A DNA stretch of 64,000 bases from Asterias rubens. Taxonomy: Eukaryota > Echinodermata > Asteroidea > Forcipulatida > Asteriidae. Below the pieces are notes generated by a model. That model ran no database searches, was not told the origin of the DNA, and saw only the letters and a program-made list of their open reading frames with translations. The translations under genes and the position numbers were made by a program. Position 1 is the first letter of the stretch. Each line of letters begins with the position of its first letter. Location: contig NC_047062.1 in NCBI RefSeq assembly GCF_902459465.1, positions 17,181,994-17,245,993 of the forward strand, written 5' to 3'. This document shows, in pieces, positions 24,687-35,107 of this stretch.

Positions 24687-25256
24687 TTAAAGTCACCTGG
24701 AAGTGGTATTTTTTCAAAATAAAGCTTTTGTCACTAATATATGTGTTTTGATGTCGAGTGGAATGTGAATAAACAGTAAACTAAGGTTTACAAAAATCAG
24801 TTCTTATGTTATTTACAAATTTAAGAGTAGACCCCGACCCGAGATGGCGCTGTTCGTGACGTCAATCGAGGCAGACTTTGCCTGTAGTGTAATGCGTAGA
24901 GTAAACACAATTGCAAAGTACATGTACGGACCAAGTCGTGAGTTTGTACGTTTCAAATGTTCAATGCCGACCAGGTGTATTGCTGCTGGATGCAGAAAAA
25001 CACTTTTTGAAATGTACCAACTCACGACTTGGACGAACATGTACTTTGCACGTGCGTTTACTATACGCATTGCAGGCAAAGTCTGCCTCGATTGACGTCA
25101 CAAAAGGGGTAGGCGGAGTCAGCCCCCCAAACAACTTTATATATTTTTTAAACATATAAATCGTGACAAACAATTACTAAAAATATTGTATTATTGTTCG
25201 TAAGCATATACTCTTATGTTTGAAAGGAAAAAAAATCTATTTCCAGGTGACTTTAA
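24687..25256 (+). mobile_element. Family B foldback MITE (TTAAAGTCACCTGG ends), 570 bp
   Basis: Outer ends are TTAAAGTCACCTGGAAG and CTATTTCCAGGTGACTTTAA. Inside, a second long inverted repeat runs from GACGTCAATCGAGGCAGAC to CTCACGACTTGG on each arm, so most of the element can fold back. The loop still contains MPTRCIAAGCRKT in frame (24964-25002), the CxxxxC start of a THAP zinc finger, which suggests it derives from a THAP-encoding transposon. Confidence 0.88.
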
Positions 25257-25430
25257 ACTTTTTCCCTGCATGTTGACTATTACGTTGTTTGTTGTAGTTA
25301 TTATCTACAAATTCTATACATTGCATCCGTCCTTCTATTCATCGATATTTGTTTTCTAGTGTATGCTTAAATTGTTATTGTCAACATGAAAATAAATGTT
25401 CATTGAATTGAATTGAATTGAATTGAATTG
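25257..25430 (+). mobile_element. Probable LINE 3' end with (ATTGA)n tail
   Basis: An AT-rich stretch ends AATAAATGTTCATTGA followed by five ATTGA-type pentamers (25405-25430). A microsatellite tail after an AATAAA-like signal is typical of LINE 3' ends. No coding remnant is visible. Confidence 0.5.
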
Positions 25431-25740
25431 ACATCAGCATCAGCGACGTCGTCGCAGAGATGATGGACTTCGGTTTGCGATCTCCCCGCAGAAACGAGGT
25501 GGGGGGTGGGGCGGGGGCGATGCTTGCAAACGGTCCCATATCCTTCCCCAGCGTTAGATCGACTTGACTCTTGAGGGCGGTATACAGATTGCTAAAATTG
25601 GCCAACACGGGACACGAAATCGCGTGGCTTTTGGGGGTGTGAAATTTGTGGTTAGGAGACGTCCTATATTGTGAAGCATTAACCAATTTACTAGACAAGG
25701 TATGGTTTATTTTTGTTGTGATGGTTAGGGTAAGCAATTC
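25431..25740. other. GC-richer island without recognised gene
   Basis: This 300-base stretch is more GC-rich than its surroundings and has a minus-strand open frame (25381-25737). The frame reads partly through the ATTGA repeat and resembles no family I know. It may be the remnant of an unrecognised element. Confidence 0.3.
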
Positions 25741-25936
25741 ATGTTTTAATTGTGAACGTTTTCATTTTAGAACCCAGAATCAATTTGGTCCAGTTTCCGG
25801 ACATTACCTTCTTCAATCATTATAATATATGTTTACATTAAGATTTGGCTTCATGGATTTAGTTACTATTTTCTGTTTTTGTTCGAAATCCATGAGGAAA
25901 TATTTCTGTATCCGGCCTCCACGTTTTCATTCATAA

Positions 25937-27013
25937 TTAAAGTCACCTGTAAGTGGTATTTTTTTTTAATAAAGCTTATGTCACTAAAATATGTGTTTTT
26001 ATGAGAGGAATGTGAATAAAAAGTTAACTTAGGTTTAAAAATATTAGTTTTGATTGTATTTACAAATTTACAAGTAGGCCCCGACCCGAGAGGGCGCTGT
26101 TCGTGACGTAATTCAAGGCGCGATATTTGAAGAGAAAATGTGTAGTTAGGCCCCCGTACATTACGTTTGGGTACATGGCACATCAAAACAAATTTAGACA
26201 TGATTTTACACACATACGTACATTGAAACTTGAACATGTTCAACGCCTAGTGTTTTTTACAAAAGCTATTGCTGCTATTTTTATTTAACTATGCGACTTT
26301 TTAGTGACCAAATGGGTTGTAAGATGTGGGTCTGCCTACGTATTATTGTAGAAATACTGCCACGGAGCAGACTGCACGCACGCACCAACACAAAATCGTG
26401 TTACTTGGCAAAAGCTTAAAACATACCCTCAAAGTTCAAACTTACCCGAATTTTGTCACGTTTAGCAAATGCTCCTCTGGGTTCGTCACGTCTTTCAGAT
26501 ACCTTTTTCGATTTCCCACTAGCTGGAAAAATTGTTGGGACGGCGTCAGGTTTAAGCATGGCTCTTCTCGTCATGTCAAATGAGTGGTGTATCCCGGATT
26601 CGAAGCACGACGGCTCGAAGTGTTCGCTGCATAGCGCTGAAAAAGACGTCGGACCGGACCACTTTGCTCTAGTTAATCTGACTTTCGCAGCCCACAACTG
26701 CCTATACTTGGGATCTGCAGGAAACAGATGAAGACTGACCCCATCTTTAGTTGTTTTGCTGCATCCAGCAGCGTACAAACTCACGTCTTAGAATTACATG
26801 TATTTTTGCACGTGTGTTTATCTATGCATCGAGGCAAAGTCTTCCTTTTCCTACGTCACAAAAGGGGTAGGCGGAGTCAACCCCCAAGCACTTATTCATT
26901 TTTTTTAACATATAAATCGTGACAAACACTTACTCAAAAATTGTTTTATTGTTAATAAACATATATACTCTTATGTTTAAAAGAAAAAAAATCCTATTTC
27001 CAGGTGCCTTTAA
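25937..27013 (-). mobile_element. Family B transposon, longer internal copy with THAP exon (1077 bp)
   Basis: It is bounded by TTAAAGTCACCTGTAAG and CCAGGTGCCTTTAA and shares the family B subterminal sequences (GTAGGCCCCGACCCGAGA-GGGCGCTGTTCGTGACGT on the left, GACGTCA-like CTACGTCACAAAAGGGGTAGGCGGAGTC on the right). Between them it keeps about 500 bases absent from the short copies, including a minus-strand THAP-domain exon. This looks like an internally deleted relative of the autonomous element. TTAA flanks plus THAP suggest Kolobok (inference). Confidence 0.82.
26426..26784 (-). pseudogene. THAP zinc-finger exon of a transposase, start and first Cys lost
   Basis: The minus-strand frame shows a THAP domain: AGCSKTTKDG-SLHLFP, then KYRQLWAAKV, then LCSEHFEPSCFE, and finally LKPDAVPTIF. 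The second Cys of the first pair, the later Cys and His (CSEH), the Trp and the AVPTIF box are all present. The first zinc ligand is replaced by Tyr (LYAAGC), and there is no ATG before the domain. The short family B copy at 24687 has RCIAAGC at this place, and a block of about 32 bases that contains the ATG and the first Cys codon is missing here. After LNFEG a GTATGT donor-like site (about 26430) suggests a spliced transposase. Almost certainly non-functional. Confidence 0.82.
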
Positions 27014-28468
27014 ACAAAACAATAACTTATTTCAAATGAGATGCTGTAGTGTAACTTTTTTGTGTGGTAACAAACAATACAATGGGCCCATGCATGTATG
27101 TATAAATGTATATGACTTGACTTGAGAAAATATTAATTAGTTAGAGTGAAAAAGTGTTGGCAGAACATTTTTGCAAACAGATTTTTGACACTATTGCGTT
27201 CAGCTGCATAGTTATAAGAACACTCAGATAGATATTGTAAGATAACATGTTTTGTAAAGTACTGTGAAGATAACATGAAAAAGGGAAAATAGTTGTTTGT
27301 TTCCTTCCTCCACTGTCTGATTTGGCCTTGTTGAAGTGAAAAGAGTCACAACTGAACATACTTTTTTTACATTGAATTTAATATTTAACAATAACCTTTT
27401 CTTATTATTAATACTTCTCATTAATAAATTTCTTCTGTATTTCAATTGTATGGTATGGTTGTTTCCTGCTAATTTGTTTATCCCAATAAATTCAAATCAA
27501 TAACCAGGATACTTCATGGAATCACTTGTGAGTAGCTGCAATGATCGTAAAACCTGGTCCTCCGATACTCTACATTTGAACAAGAATTATTATGACATAC
27601 GTTACAACATAATATTTTTTTCATTTTGTCTTGCTGGATACACATGCTGCACTACTCAATAGAATTGAAAGGTGTGTATCCGACTCAAGTCGACATTTTA
27701 ACATAAATTGTTTTTTTCTTCTTCAGATGTATCCCACAGTGAGGTTTTATTCAAGTAGTATTCAATTTAAAAACACAAGACTGCTGGACTTTTCCAATCA
27801 GGAGTTTACAGGCCCAGCACAAAATCAACTGGCCTCAGGCCAGTGGGTCCAGTGTCAAATTTGAGCTTTGTGTTCCCGTTATCCACTCCGCTATTTATAA
27901 GCCTCCTTTATTGTCCTTGCATCTCTGAACTCTGATTGGTTGCTATTTTTCTAATCGCTTTTCTGAATTAATTCTCACAATTCTTTGCCTTGCCTTTTTT
28001 TTGGTATCATGTTTATACTAAATTGTCTATTATATTAGTACAGATGCTAAGGCAAAGGCCAACAGTGCTTCATTTTAGTAATATATATTGTCCAGGATTG
28101 TTCTTACTTAACTTTTTAATAATTGTCTTTGGTCGTCTGTAATTTTCTTAAGCATTTTTTAACCCTGTTTTTTGTCTTCAATTGGTTTTCCTTAAATTGG
28201 TCTATACTTGCTTAATATTTTTAATCTCTGTGAAGCGCCTGCATTTAAGAGCAGTAGAAATATTTTTTAAGATTAACTATAAATGGTTCTAGTTACACAG
28301 GCCCTTTTTATGGTTTCTGTCATGTGGATTGTGTCAATGTTGTCAATTGTGTGTTATGTTGAATAGGTTTTTTGAAATAATGTTTAGGAATGTTTAGGAA
28401 TAATCACTCATTCTGAGCTTTCATAAAGTTGCAAACAGACAAACCAGTATTGTGTTTTTTTTCTTCAG
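27014..28468. other. Intergenic sequence and presumed 5' flank of MRPL14
   Basis: No firm gene. A polypyrimidine tract plus AG followed by ATG occurs at 27712-27728 and could be a noncoding leader exon boundary of MRPL14, but the frame after it is not conserved. Otherwise AT-rich. Confidence 0.35.
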
Positions 28469-29484
28469 ATGTCGGTGCTGCAGTGTGTCCACAAACTTGT
28501 CAGCAAGCTTCCTCACATAAACCCAACACGTTTATGTGCCCCTCATTTTAGGTGTGTATTTTTTTTTTATATATATATTTTGTTAACAAGTCTTTTAAGT
28601 ACGTCTGGAGATTTTAGTAGTTCTCAGTCTTGTTTTTGATGACATCTGATGTTTTTTAACGGTGGCTATAAATTATTTGAATAAGCTGTATAAGTTTTGG
28701 GTCTCATCTGTTTAACTTGTTTTGGTTCTGGCCCTTGAGAAATATTTATAACTTTTATTTAGAATGTGTTAATATTCAAGTGGCATGTTCTATGTCCCAT
28801 GTGTAGATGAGTTGCCAGCGCTTCACAGTTTAATAAATAATTTAATAAACTAATTTTAATGAAACTGAGGAATGCTACAAGTTGCTCTCCTTACATTTTT
28901 AAGGGGAGCTCTATCTCAGCGCGTGGGGCCGATTTAACGACTTGTCCACAAGTCTACTCAGAACCTGACTTCACATTCAAGTCTGAAACAGTTAAATTAA
29001 AACACAATTTTGAACAGCTGCGGCATTGGAGGAAACGGGGAATATCACCCCCCCCCTTTCAGTATTTAAATAATTAAATTATTGATTTCTCTTCTTTATC
29101 ACTTTGAAATGAATTTGCAGTACATCGAATCCAGCCTCCTCCATTATCCTTCTATCGAGGTTACGCGTTGTGGACAACTCCGCGCTAGGAGCGTCAGCAG
29201 TCCACAAACCACCTCGCTGCATCATGGTCTACAACAAACAACGCATCGGCACGACAGGAGACAAGATCTTAGTAGCAATCAAGGGGCAGAAGAAGAAGGC
29301 TCTGATTGTTGGAGTCAAACAGGTCGGACCAAGGATGACACCAAGGTTTGACTCAAATAACATTGTGTTGCTGGAGGAGAGCGGCAACCCCACAGGAACG
29401 AGAATTAAGGTTCCGATTCCGTCACATCTGAGAAGTAGGAAAGATTTGTCCAAAGTATTTGCCATCGCCACAACATTTGTATGA
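28469..29484 (+). CDS. MRPL14: Mitochondrial large ribosomal subunit protein uL14m (two coding exons, 148 aa)
   Basis: Mitochondrial homologue of bacterial L14, a 23S-type rRNA-binding protein at the interface of the large subunit. Coding exons are 28469-28551 and 29121-29484 with a phase-2 GT-AG intron (TTTTAG|GTGTGT; TTTGCAG|TACATC), 447 nt with stop. The N-terminal about 35 residues ([17 protein letters not shown], then HFSTSN) are basic and Ser/Leu-rich, as expected of a mitochondrial presequence. The domain follows: [65 protein letters not shown] and a C-terminal ATTFV. The length is close to the 145 aa of vertebrate MRPL14. The start ATG sits directly after a polypyrimidine-AG acceptor, so an upstream noncoding exon is likely. 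Confidence 0.95.
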
Positions 29485-29915
29485 TCCTCACTCTTGAGTT
29501 TCACTGACTGTAAAAAGAAAAAGCTACATGAATTTTCAACCTTTGAGAAAGACTCTGCTAGGGTTGAAACGTTAGGCCCGATACTTCACAATTGATTAAG
29601 CAGGTAGTGTTTACAAAAATGAAACACCACAAAAGGGGTAAAGAACTTTGTGCACCCTTACTTTCAAAATGTTGGTATGATAAGATTAACCAATTTTAGA
29701 AGACAAGTAAAAAAAACAAAAAAATAATCATTCTGTCAGAAGTATTTCTTTGTTAAAATCTTGTTAATTGTACATTGGAAGTAGATGAGTACTTGTTGAG
29801 ACCATGCCATTAGATTCTATGATGCACTGTTTCGAGTTGATTTTTCTTAATACCGAAATTTAGGGCATTATATTTGCATTTTTTTTCTTGTTCTTTAGAG
29901 AGCCACACCAGTGTT

Positions 29916-29921
29916 AATAAA
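29916..29921 (+). promoter_or_regulatory. Candidate polyadenylation signal of MRPL14
   Basis: AATAAA about 430 bases after the stop codon, followed within 15 bases by an A run and a T-rich element. Confidence 0.55.
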
Positions 29922-30418
29922 CTTGTAAAAAAAAAATTGTTTTTTTCTGTGTATGATTTTAATAGTGCGCCCTCTATCGATTATGAGTGTGAACTTTTAT
30001 AATGGATGTTGCAAAGTTTTCTGTGGTGTTGTTGTATAACTTCTACATGTATTAGTGGTTACAACCGAACCAATATTGTGTTAAGTGTGTGTGGCTAGCT
30101 CACCACGACAGCCTATATTATTCCATTACTGCATGTTAAATTCTACCATGCACATGGTTTTTTCAGCGAACAGTTTGACAAATTGGTACTCGCCTAGTAT
30201 AATGTCGACCCAGTGTTTAGTGTCCGACATGATATTCTACCGTCTTGTGCGATTTCTGATTAGTTCGCACTCAGAATATCTGTAAATTTCTTAAGAAATC
30301 TCTTATGGAAGGAGTGTTCGCTCTCAACAAGACATTGTTGCTGTATCATTGATGCTCTGCTCATCTTCCTTGAGGATCCAGAGTGTGTTGACGAGTTTAA
30401 TTTCAGTAGCTTTTTTCA

Positions 30419-30840
30419 AGGGTCAACATAATAGTGTCGGTAATGTTTGAGGTTGTGGACAAATAAGAAATAACTATTACAAGTAAAGTTGCGGGTACAA
30501 CCATGTGTAAAAAACCAGGTGTAAATCTTGTCTCTGAAAATAGCCATTGTTGCTGTTTTGACGTTTTGAACAGTAATGTCTGCTCGTCTTCAGGAGACTG
30601 ACTGTATTGACGAGTTACTATCGGCAGTTTTATTTCAAGGGTCAACAAAGTGTTGTTGAGGCTGATGTGGGTGCAAGAAAAATATATACTTACTGGTAAA
30701 CTTGCAGTTAAAACCATGAGTAAATCTCTTTAATGGGAGAAGTTTGGGTTCTGAAAAGGGCCAGTGTTGATGTTTCGACGTTTCAAGCAGTATACTATGC
30801 TCGTCTTCGGGAGACTGAATTTACTTTCAGTAGTTTTATT
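30419..30840. repeat. Two tandem copies of a roughly 220-bp repeat
   Basis: Shared blocks include GGGTCAACA, TTGAGG-TGTGG, AAACTTGCGGGTACAACCATG-like sequence, TGTTGATGTTTCGACGTTT and TGCTCGTCTTC-GGAGACTG. Related pieces recur at 31400-31560, 31797-31900 and, inverted, at 37860-38110, so this is a dispersed family that has also duplicated locally. Confidence 0.65.
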
Positions 30841-30860
30841 TTAAAGATCATCATAATGTT

Positions 30861-31232
30861 GGAATGTTTGAGGCTTTGGGTTAGAGGAAATACCTAGTGA
30901 AGGTACGGGTACAGCCATGGGTGGAATGTTTGAGGCTTTGGGTTAGAGGAAATACCCAGTGAAGGTACGGGTACAGCCATGGGTGGAATGTTTGAGGCTC
31001 TGGGTTAGAGGAAATACCTAGTGAAGGTACGGGTACAGCCATGGGTGGAATGTTTGAGGCTTTGGGTTAGAGGAAATACCTAGTGAAGGTACGGGTACAG
31101 CCATGGGTGGAATGTTTGAGGCTTTGGGTTAGAGGAAATACCTAGTGAAGGTACGTGTACAGCCATGGGTGGAATGTTTGAGGCTTTGGGTTAGAGGAAA
31201 TACCTAGTGAAGGTACGGGTACAGCCATGGGT
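30861..31232. repeat. 62-bp minisatellite, 6 copies
   Basis: GGAATGTTTGAGGCTTTGGG starts at 30861, 30923, 30985, 31047, 31109 and 31171, exactly 62 bases apart. Units differ by single bases. The unit is itself a piece of the larger repeat seen at 30419-30840. Confidence 0.95.
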
Positions 31233-31261
31233 AAATCTCTAATGGGAGAATTCTTGGCTAG

Positions 31262-31401
31262 GGGCTCGATTTCACAAAGCAATAAAATTCATCGTAAGAC
31301 GAAATGTCAGTGTTACCATAGTGATTTATATTGTGACATCACACCCTACTTAGCAACTTCAATTGATTAGTTGATCAATCTTAGTTCTTTGTGAAATCTG
31401 C
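31262..31401 (+). mobile_element. Small MITE with CTCGATTTCACAAAGC ends
   Basis: CTCGATTTCACAAAGCAAT on the left is mirrored by AGTTCTTTGTGAAATC on the right. Related to the elements at 9101 and 37075. Confidence 0.72.
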
Positions 31402-31548
31402 TTCTGAAAAAGGCCGATGCTGATGTCTCAATAAATCGAACAGTATACTCTGCTCATCTTCAGTGGTTTTATTCCGAAGGTCAACAAGGCGTTGGTAAGT
31501 TTGAAGCTGTAAATAAAACTAAAACGAAATACCTATTATAGTAAGTTG

Positions 31549-31795
31549 CCGGTGTCGCATGCAATTATGTCCTCTATGCAATACTATCCGGAGGACATTA
31601 TTGCATATGCAATAATGTTCGCCGGACGGTTTTGCTTGTGCAATCGTGTCCGCCCGGACGCTGCTGCATAATGCAATTGTGTCCGCCCGTTCAGTGCATG
31701 CACGCTCGCTTGCATAGCCCCGGACACGATTTCATATGCAAAAGTGTCCGGAGCGGACAGTATTGCATGGCGGACACAATTGCATCTGACACCGG
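31549..31795. mobile_element. GGACA/GCATATGC palindrome element, copy 1 (247 bp)
   Basis: Outer inverted ends are CCGGTGTCGCATGCAATTA-GTCC and GGACACAATTGCATCTGACACCGG. Inside, GGACA-nn-ATTGCATATGCAAT-nn-TGTCC palindromes alternate with CCGCCCGGAC links. A close copy lies at 46459-46962. No open frame is present. The class of the element is unknown to me. Confidence 0.82.
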
Positions 31796-31899
31796 TACAA
31801 CAACGTGTAAATCTCTCGTGGGAGAAATGTTGGCCATGAAAAGGGCAAAATGTTGATTTTCAATAATTTCGAACAGTACACTGTGCTCATCTTTATAAT

Positions 31900-33060
31900 T
31901 AGTTCTTTACTCCATGAGGAGACTAACTAGTGTATGAGGAGTCTTTTCCAGTCATTTCTTTCCTCCATTGTTATTGTCCGTGCGTTCGTCCTAATCCTGC
32001 ACAGTGGTCGGCAGTTACATGTAAATCTGTGGAGCCAACTTGTTTGTAATCAGCAGTTACACGTAAATCTGTGGAGCCAACTTGTTTGTCATCATGGCTT
32101 CTATTGTTGCGAAGAATTGGCCAGATTAAGACCCGGCTTAGAGCCGGGTAACGGGAGCCCACGCCTTGGGGTTTCTCAATAGACAATAATGTGCTCATGA
32201 GTACACGGCACCCGTCGAACAATCGGATAAAAGAGAACTAAGAAGCAGGTTTCTTATTCTATAAGTTACTATAGAAACTGAAGTGCCATTAGGAGTGAAT
32301 GTCACAAAAAGGGAAACTGTTGCAGAGCCCGTTTTGATAGTGTACAAAATAAAGTGAAGATGACACTGTTTAGCGTGAGGCTGGGGGACTCACAGTATTC
32401 CTTTACTCTCACCAATGCTCGTATTATGTCACACTATTCTGAAGTACCCCCTTCGAACATGTGACACTGGGCCTTTGTTGATTGCCCCCCCCCCCCCCCT
32501 TCTCGATGCAAAATGTCATCAAATTCCTCAGCATCAATTCGGCCAACCCATCACACCGTGTACAACCATTTCACCGTTACAGAAATTGCCTACAAAAAGT
32601 TCTTTCGTTAACGATTTCAGTACAATGTTATCGCGAGTCTTAGAAATTGCCTTGATGGGAAAGAGGGGTTTCAAAATCGTTTGGTGTTTCTCATTTTCCA
32701 TGATTAACTTCATGAAAAAAAAAAAAATCCAACACTTTGAACGATACAAATTAAAACTCAAAACGTGTACACGACAACAACATGTTAATTCCCAAACATT
32801 GCAACTTCCAAAATTTAAGTAAATTCTAAATTGTGTGTAAGAACAGCATATCCCTTTTGTTTCATTGTGTTTCGTATTCAATGCATTATAAAAAATGTAT
32901 TGTTATGTAATAATAAATGGGACAGTTGAAATAATTACCTCTGTAACTGGTAGCGAGAAGGTATATATTGATACAATTCATTAAAAAAAAACCATTAGGA
33001 AAACACGATGATTGTGTTACACAATCGAGGACAGTCTTTATCATAACTCTGGTTGTTGAC
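31900..33060. other. Intergenic sequence with a short tandem duplication
   Basis: Around 32012-32087 the phrase GCAGTTACA-GTAAATCTGTGGAGCC is duplicated in tandem. A run of 14 C lies near 32486. No gene is supported. Confidence 0.4.
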
Positions 33061-33077
33061 ATGGTTGCCTGGACAAT

Positions 33078-33456
33078 TTAAAGGCACTGGACACATTCGG
33101 TTATTGTCGAAGACATTCTCACTTGGTGTATCACAACATTTGCATAAAATAACAACTCTGTGATTTGTTTCACTTAGTTGGTCATCGAAGTTGCAAGAGA
33201 ATAATAAGTTTTAACAACCTTGTTGCACAAATTGTTGTGTCTTCAGATGCCTAATAAAAGGTTTCAGACCTGATGCCATTTCTTAATTTGAATGAGAAAA
33301 TTCCTATTTTCTAAAATCTACGTTACTTTAGAGGGGACCGTTTCTCACAACGTTTTGAACTATCAACACCTATCGAAGTTGCTTGTTTACCAAGTCAGTT
33401 GGTTGTTATGCTTAAAATTATGTTGAGTAATTACCAATAATGTCCAGTGCCTTTAA
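33078..33456 (-). mobile_element. Family A MITE
   Basis: Complete ends (TTAAAGGCACTGGACACATTC left; ATGTCCAGTGCCTTTAA right), with a diverged centre in which the GAGACCTC hairpin is eroded. Confidence 0.88.
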
Positions 33457-34356
33457 GTAATTATCTCAAACCTCAATTAACGCACAGTCCAAAGCAAACA
33501 GGTCGATACTGGCAGGGGTAGATAAATGAAATAGCATGTTGCGGTTGCTACGTTTAATGTTTGTCAACAAAACAAGCAAAACATGCTGTGTCCTTCCATG
33601 TTACAATACAGAGCGAAATTGTGTTTAGATAAGTTGCCGTTTTTATTGAGCAGTTAAACTAACTGAACACTTGCACGGTTTCATGTGACCATCTAGCTAC
33701 CTCCCTGCAACAACGGTTGATGCTGGACCCTGGATTTTAGTTCTTAAAACCCTCTCTGAAGAGAAATATTTGCGTCAAAGATTTGATTTGTTTATGACCC
33801 ACACTGCTGTACTTAATTTCATCAAGGGTGTATTATAACATTTAATCCATACCGAGAGGGATTTGGTTGCCTTTTTTGAAGAGGTGGAGAGATGCTGACC
33901 CTTTCCAAACCCAAAATAGAAAACAGTTTTCTGTGAGGCGTAAACAGATTGTGGAAGCTCGGGCTTTCGTTCACGCCCGGGGCGCCCGTCCTCTCCCTTC
34001 GTCCACCTGGTAACTGCTCGCCCCGATGACGACCCACAAAAGATACCACCAGAACCCTTTTGTGTAGCTGTCTTGTAACCATCAGTAGGTGCCCCATTGT
34101 TTGGTGACAATCGTCGGTGAAGATTGAGCAAATCCCCGTGGAGAGGGGATTCTGAACATCCCACTAGAGGATAAGGTGCCGTGTTTTGTTTCCCTAACAG
34201 TTTGGGAATTAGTGCCAAGGATAAATCAGCTTTGTTTAGTAGAGAAGATGAACTCTTCAGACGATCCGACCACAAGGACTATTGGATTTATATATTTATA
34301 TCTCGCAACAAGAGAAAATTTGTCTCACATTTATTGAAACTGCTGCCTGGTAAGGA
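33457..34356. other. Intergenic sequence upstream of the first coiled-coil gene
   Basis: Contains a minus-strand open frame of about 166 codons (33775-34275) with no recognisable domain and no supporting splice or family signal, so no gene is called. The 34000 area is somewhat GC-richer, which would suit a promoter or leader exon of the 35108 gene. Confidence 0.35.
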
Positions 34357-34816
34357 CCAGTCTGATTGAGGACGTCGTGGATGGACTGTCGATAGGTTGC
34401 TGTGCGACAAGACATTCAATACAGTTACTGGAGAGAAACATAATTTGCCTACGAAGTTGCAAACAACTTTCGAAAGTGAATTGATTGATGTGTAGAACTG
34501 GACTTTGTTTGAACAATACTATACTATGGTGCACGAAAGATAGAACTTTGTCCTGCAATTTTGTTGGATCAACCAGTCTGATGAGGACATAGATTGGTTG
34601 CTGTGCGACAAGACATTCAACACAGTTACCGGAGAGAAACAAAAATTACCTACGAAAGTGTCAACTCTTCCCGAAAAACTTTCAAAAGCTAAACACTATT
34701 TGAGTTGGATTGATTGATTGGAAACTGCACGTGTAAAGACTGGACTTCGTTTCAACAATACGTGTAATATGGTGCACGCAAGATAGAACTTCCTGCAATT
34801 TTGTTTGATATAGCAA
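34357..34816. repeat. Imperfect tandem duplication of about 215-245 bp
   Basis: Copy 1 (34357-34572) and copy 2 (34573-34816) share CCAGTCTGAT-GAGGAC, GGTTGCTGTGCGACAAGACA, TTCAA-ACAGTTAC-GGAGAG, ACTGGACTT-GTTT-AACAATAC and ATGGTGCACG-AAGATAGAACTT. It lies 300-750 bases upstream of the first coiled-coil gene and could be part of its 5' leader or control region. Confidence 0.8.
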
Positions 34817-35107
34817 CGCTTGTCATCAATAATCAAGACTGACAAATTACTGTCAAACCTAAGATGCTCATTGCTCATGTGTATAACGGAACATGGACTC
34901 GGCACTTCAGCAGACATCACCATGACTGCACATACAACTATCGTGAGTTCTGTGTCTCTCGAACGGGGCAGTGAATCTATTTAGAGAAACAAAACTCATG
35001 TTATAACTTGAAACAATTTGAAGCGAAAAACACTACCGTTGCTCGGTTTGAATTTGAGTAAAGAAGGCGAATTGAATCAGCTGAGACGAACTAACGCACC
35101 GCCGAAA

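Noticed and set aside
25381-25737. Minus-strand frame of 118 codons
   Set aside because: No known family. Part of it is the ATTGA repeat. It could be a decayed element, but I cannot support a gene.
27726-27864. Possible alternative first exon of MRPL14 (ATG after a good acceptor)
   Set aside because: The frame (MYPTVRFYSS...) has no mitochondrial presequence character and does not splice in frame to an obvious donor. The exon at 28469 gives the expected start.
33775-34275. Minus-strand open frame of 166 codons, Ser/Gly/Lys-rich
   Set aside because: No recognisable domain and no homologous copy in the window. It lies opposite the likely leader region of the 35108 gene, so it is probably chance in a locally GC-richer stretch.
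34331-34642. Minus-strand frame with internal repeats (NCVECLVAQQPI twice)
   Set aside because: The protein-level repetition simply mirrors the DNA duplication at 34357-34816. There is no start context or family match.
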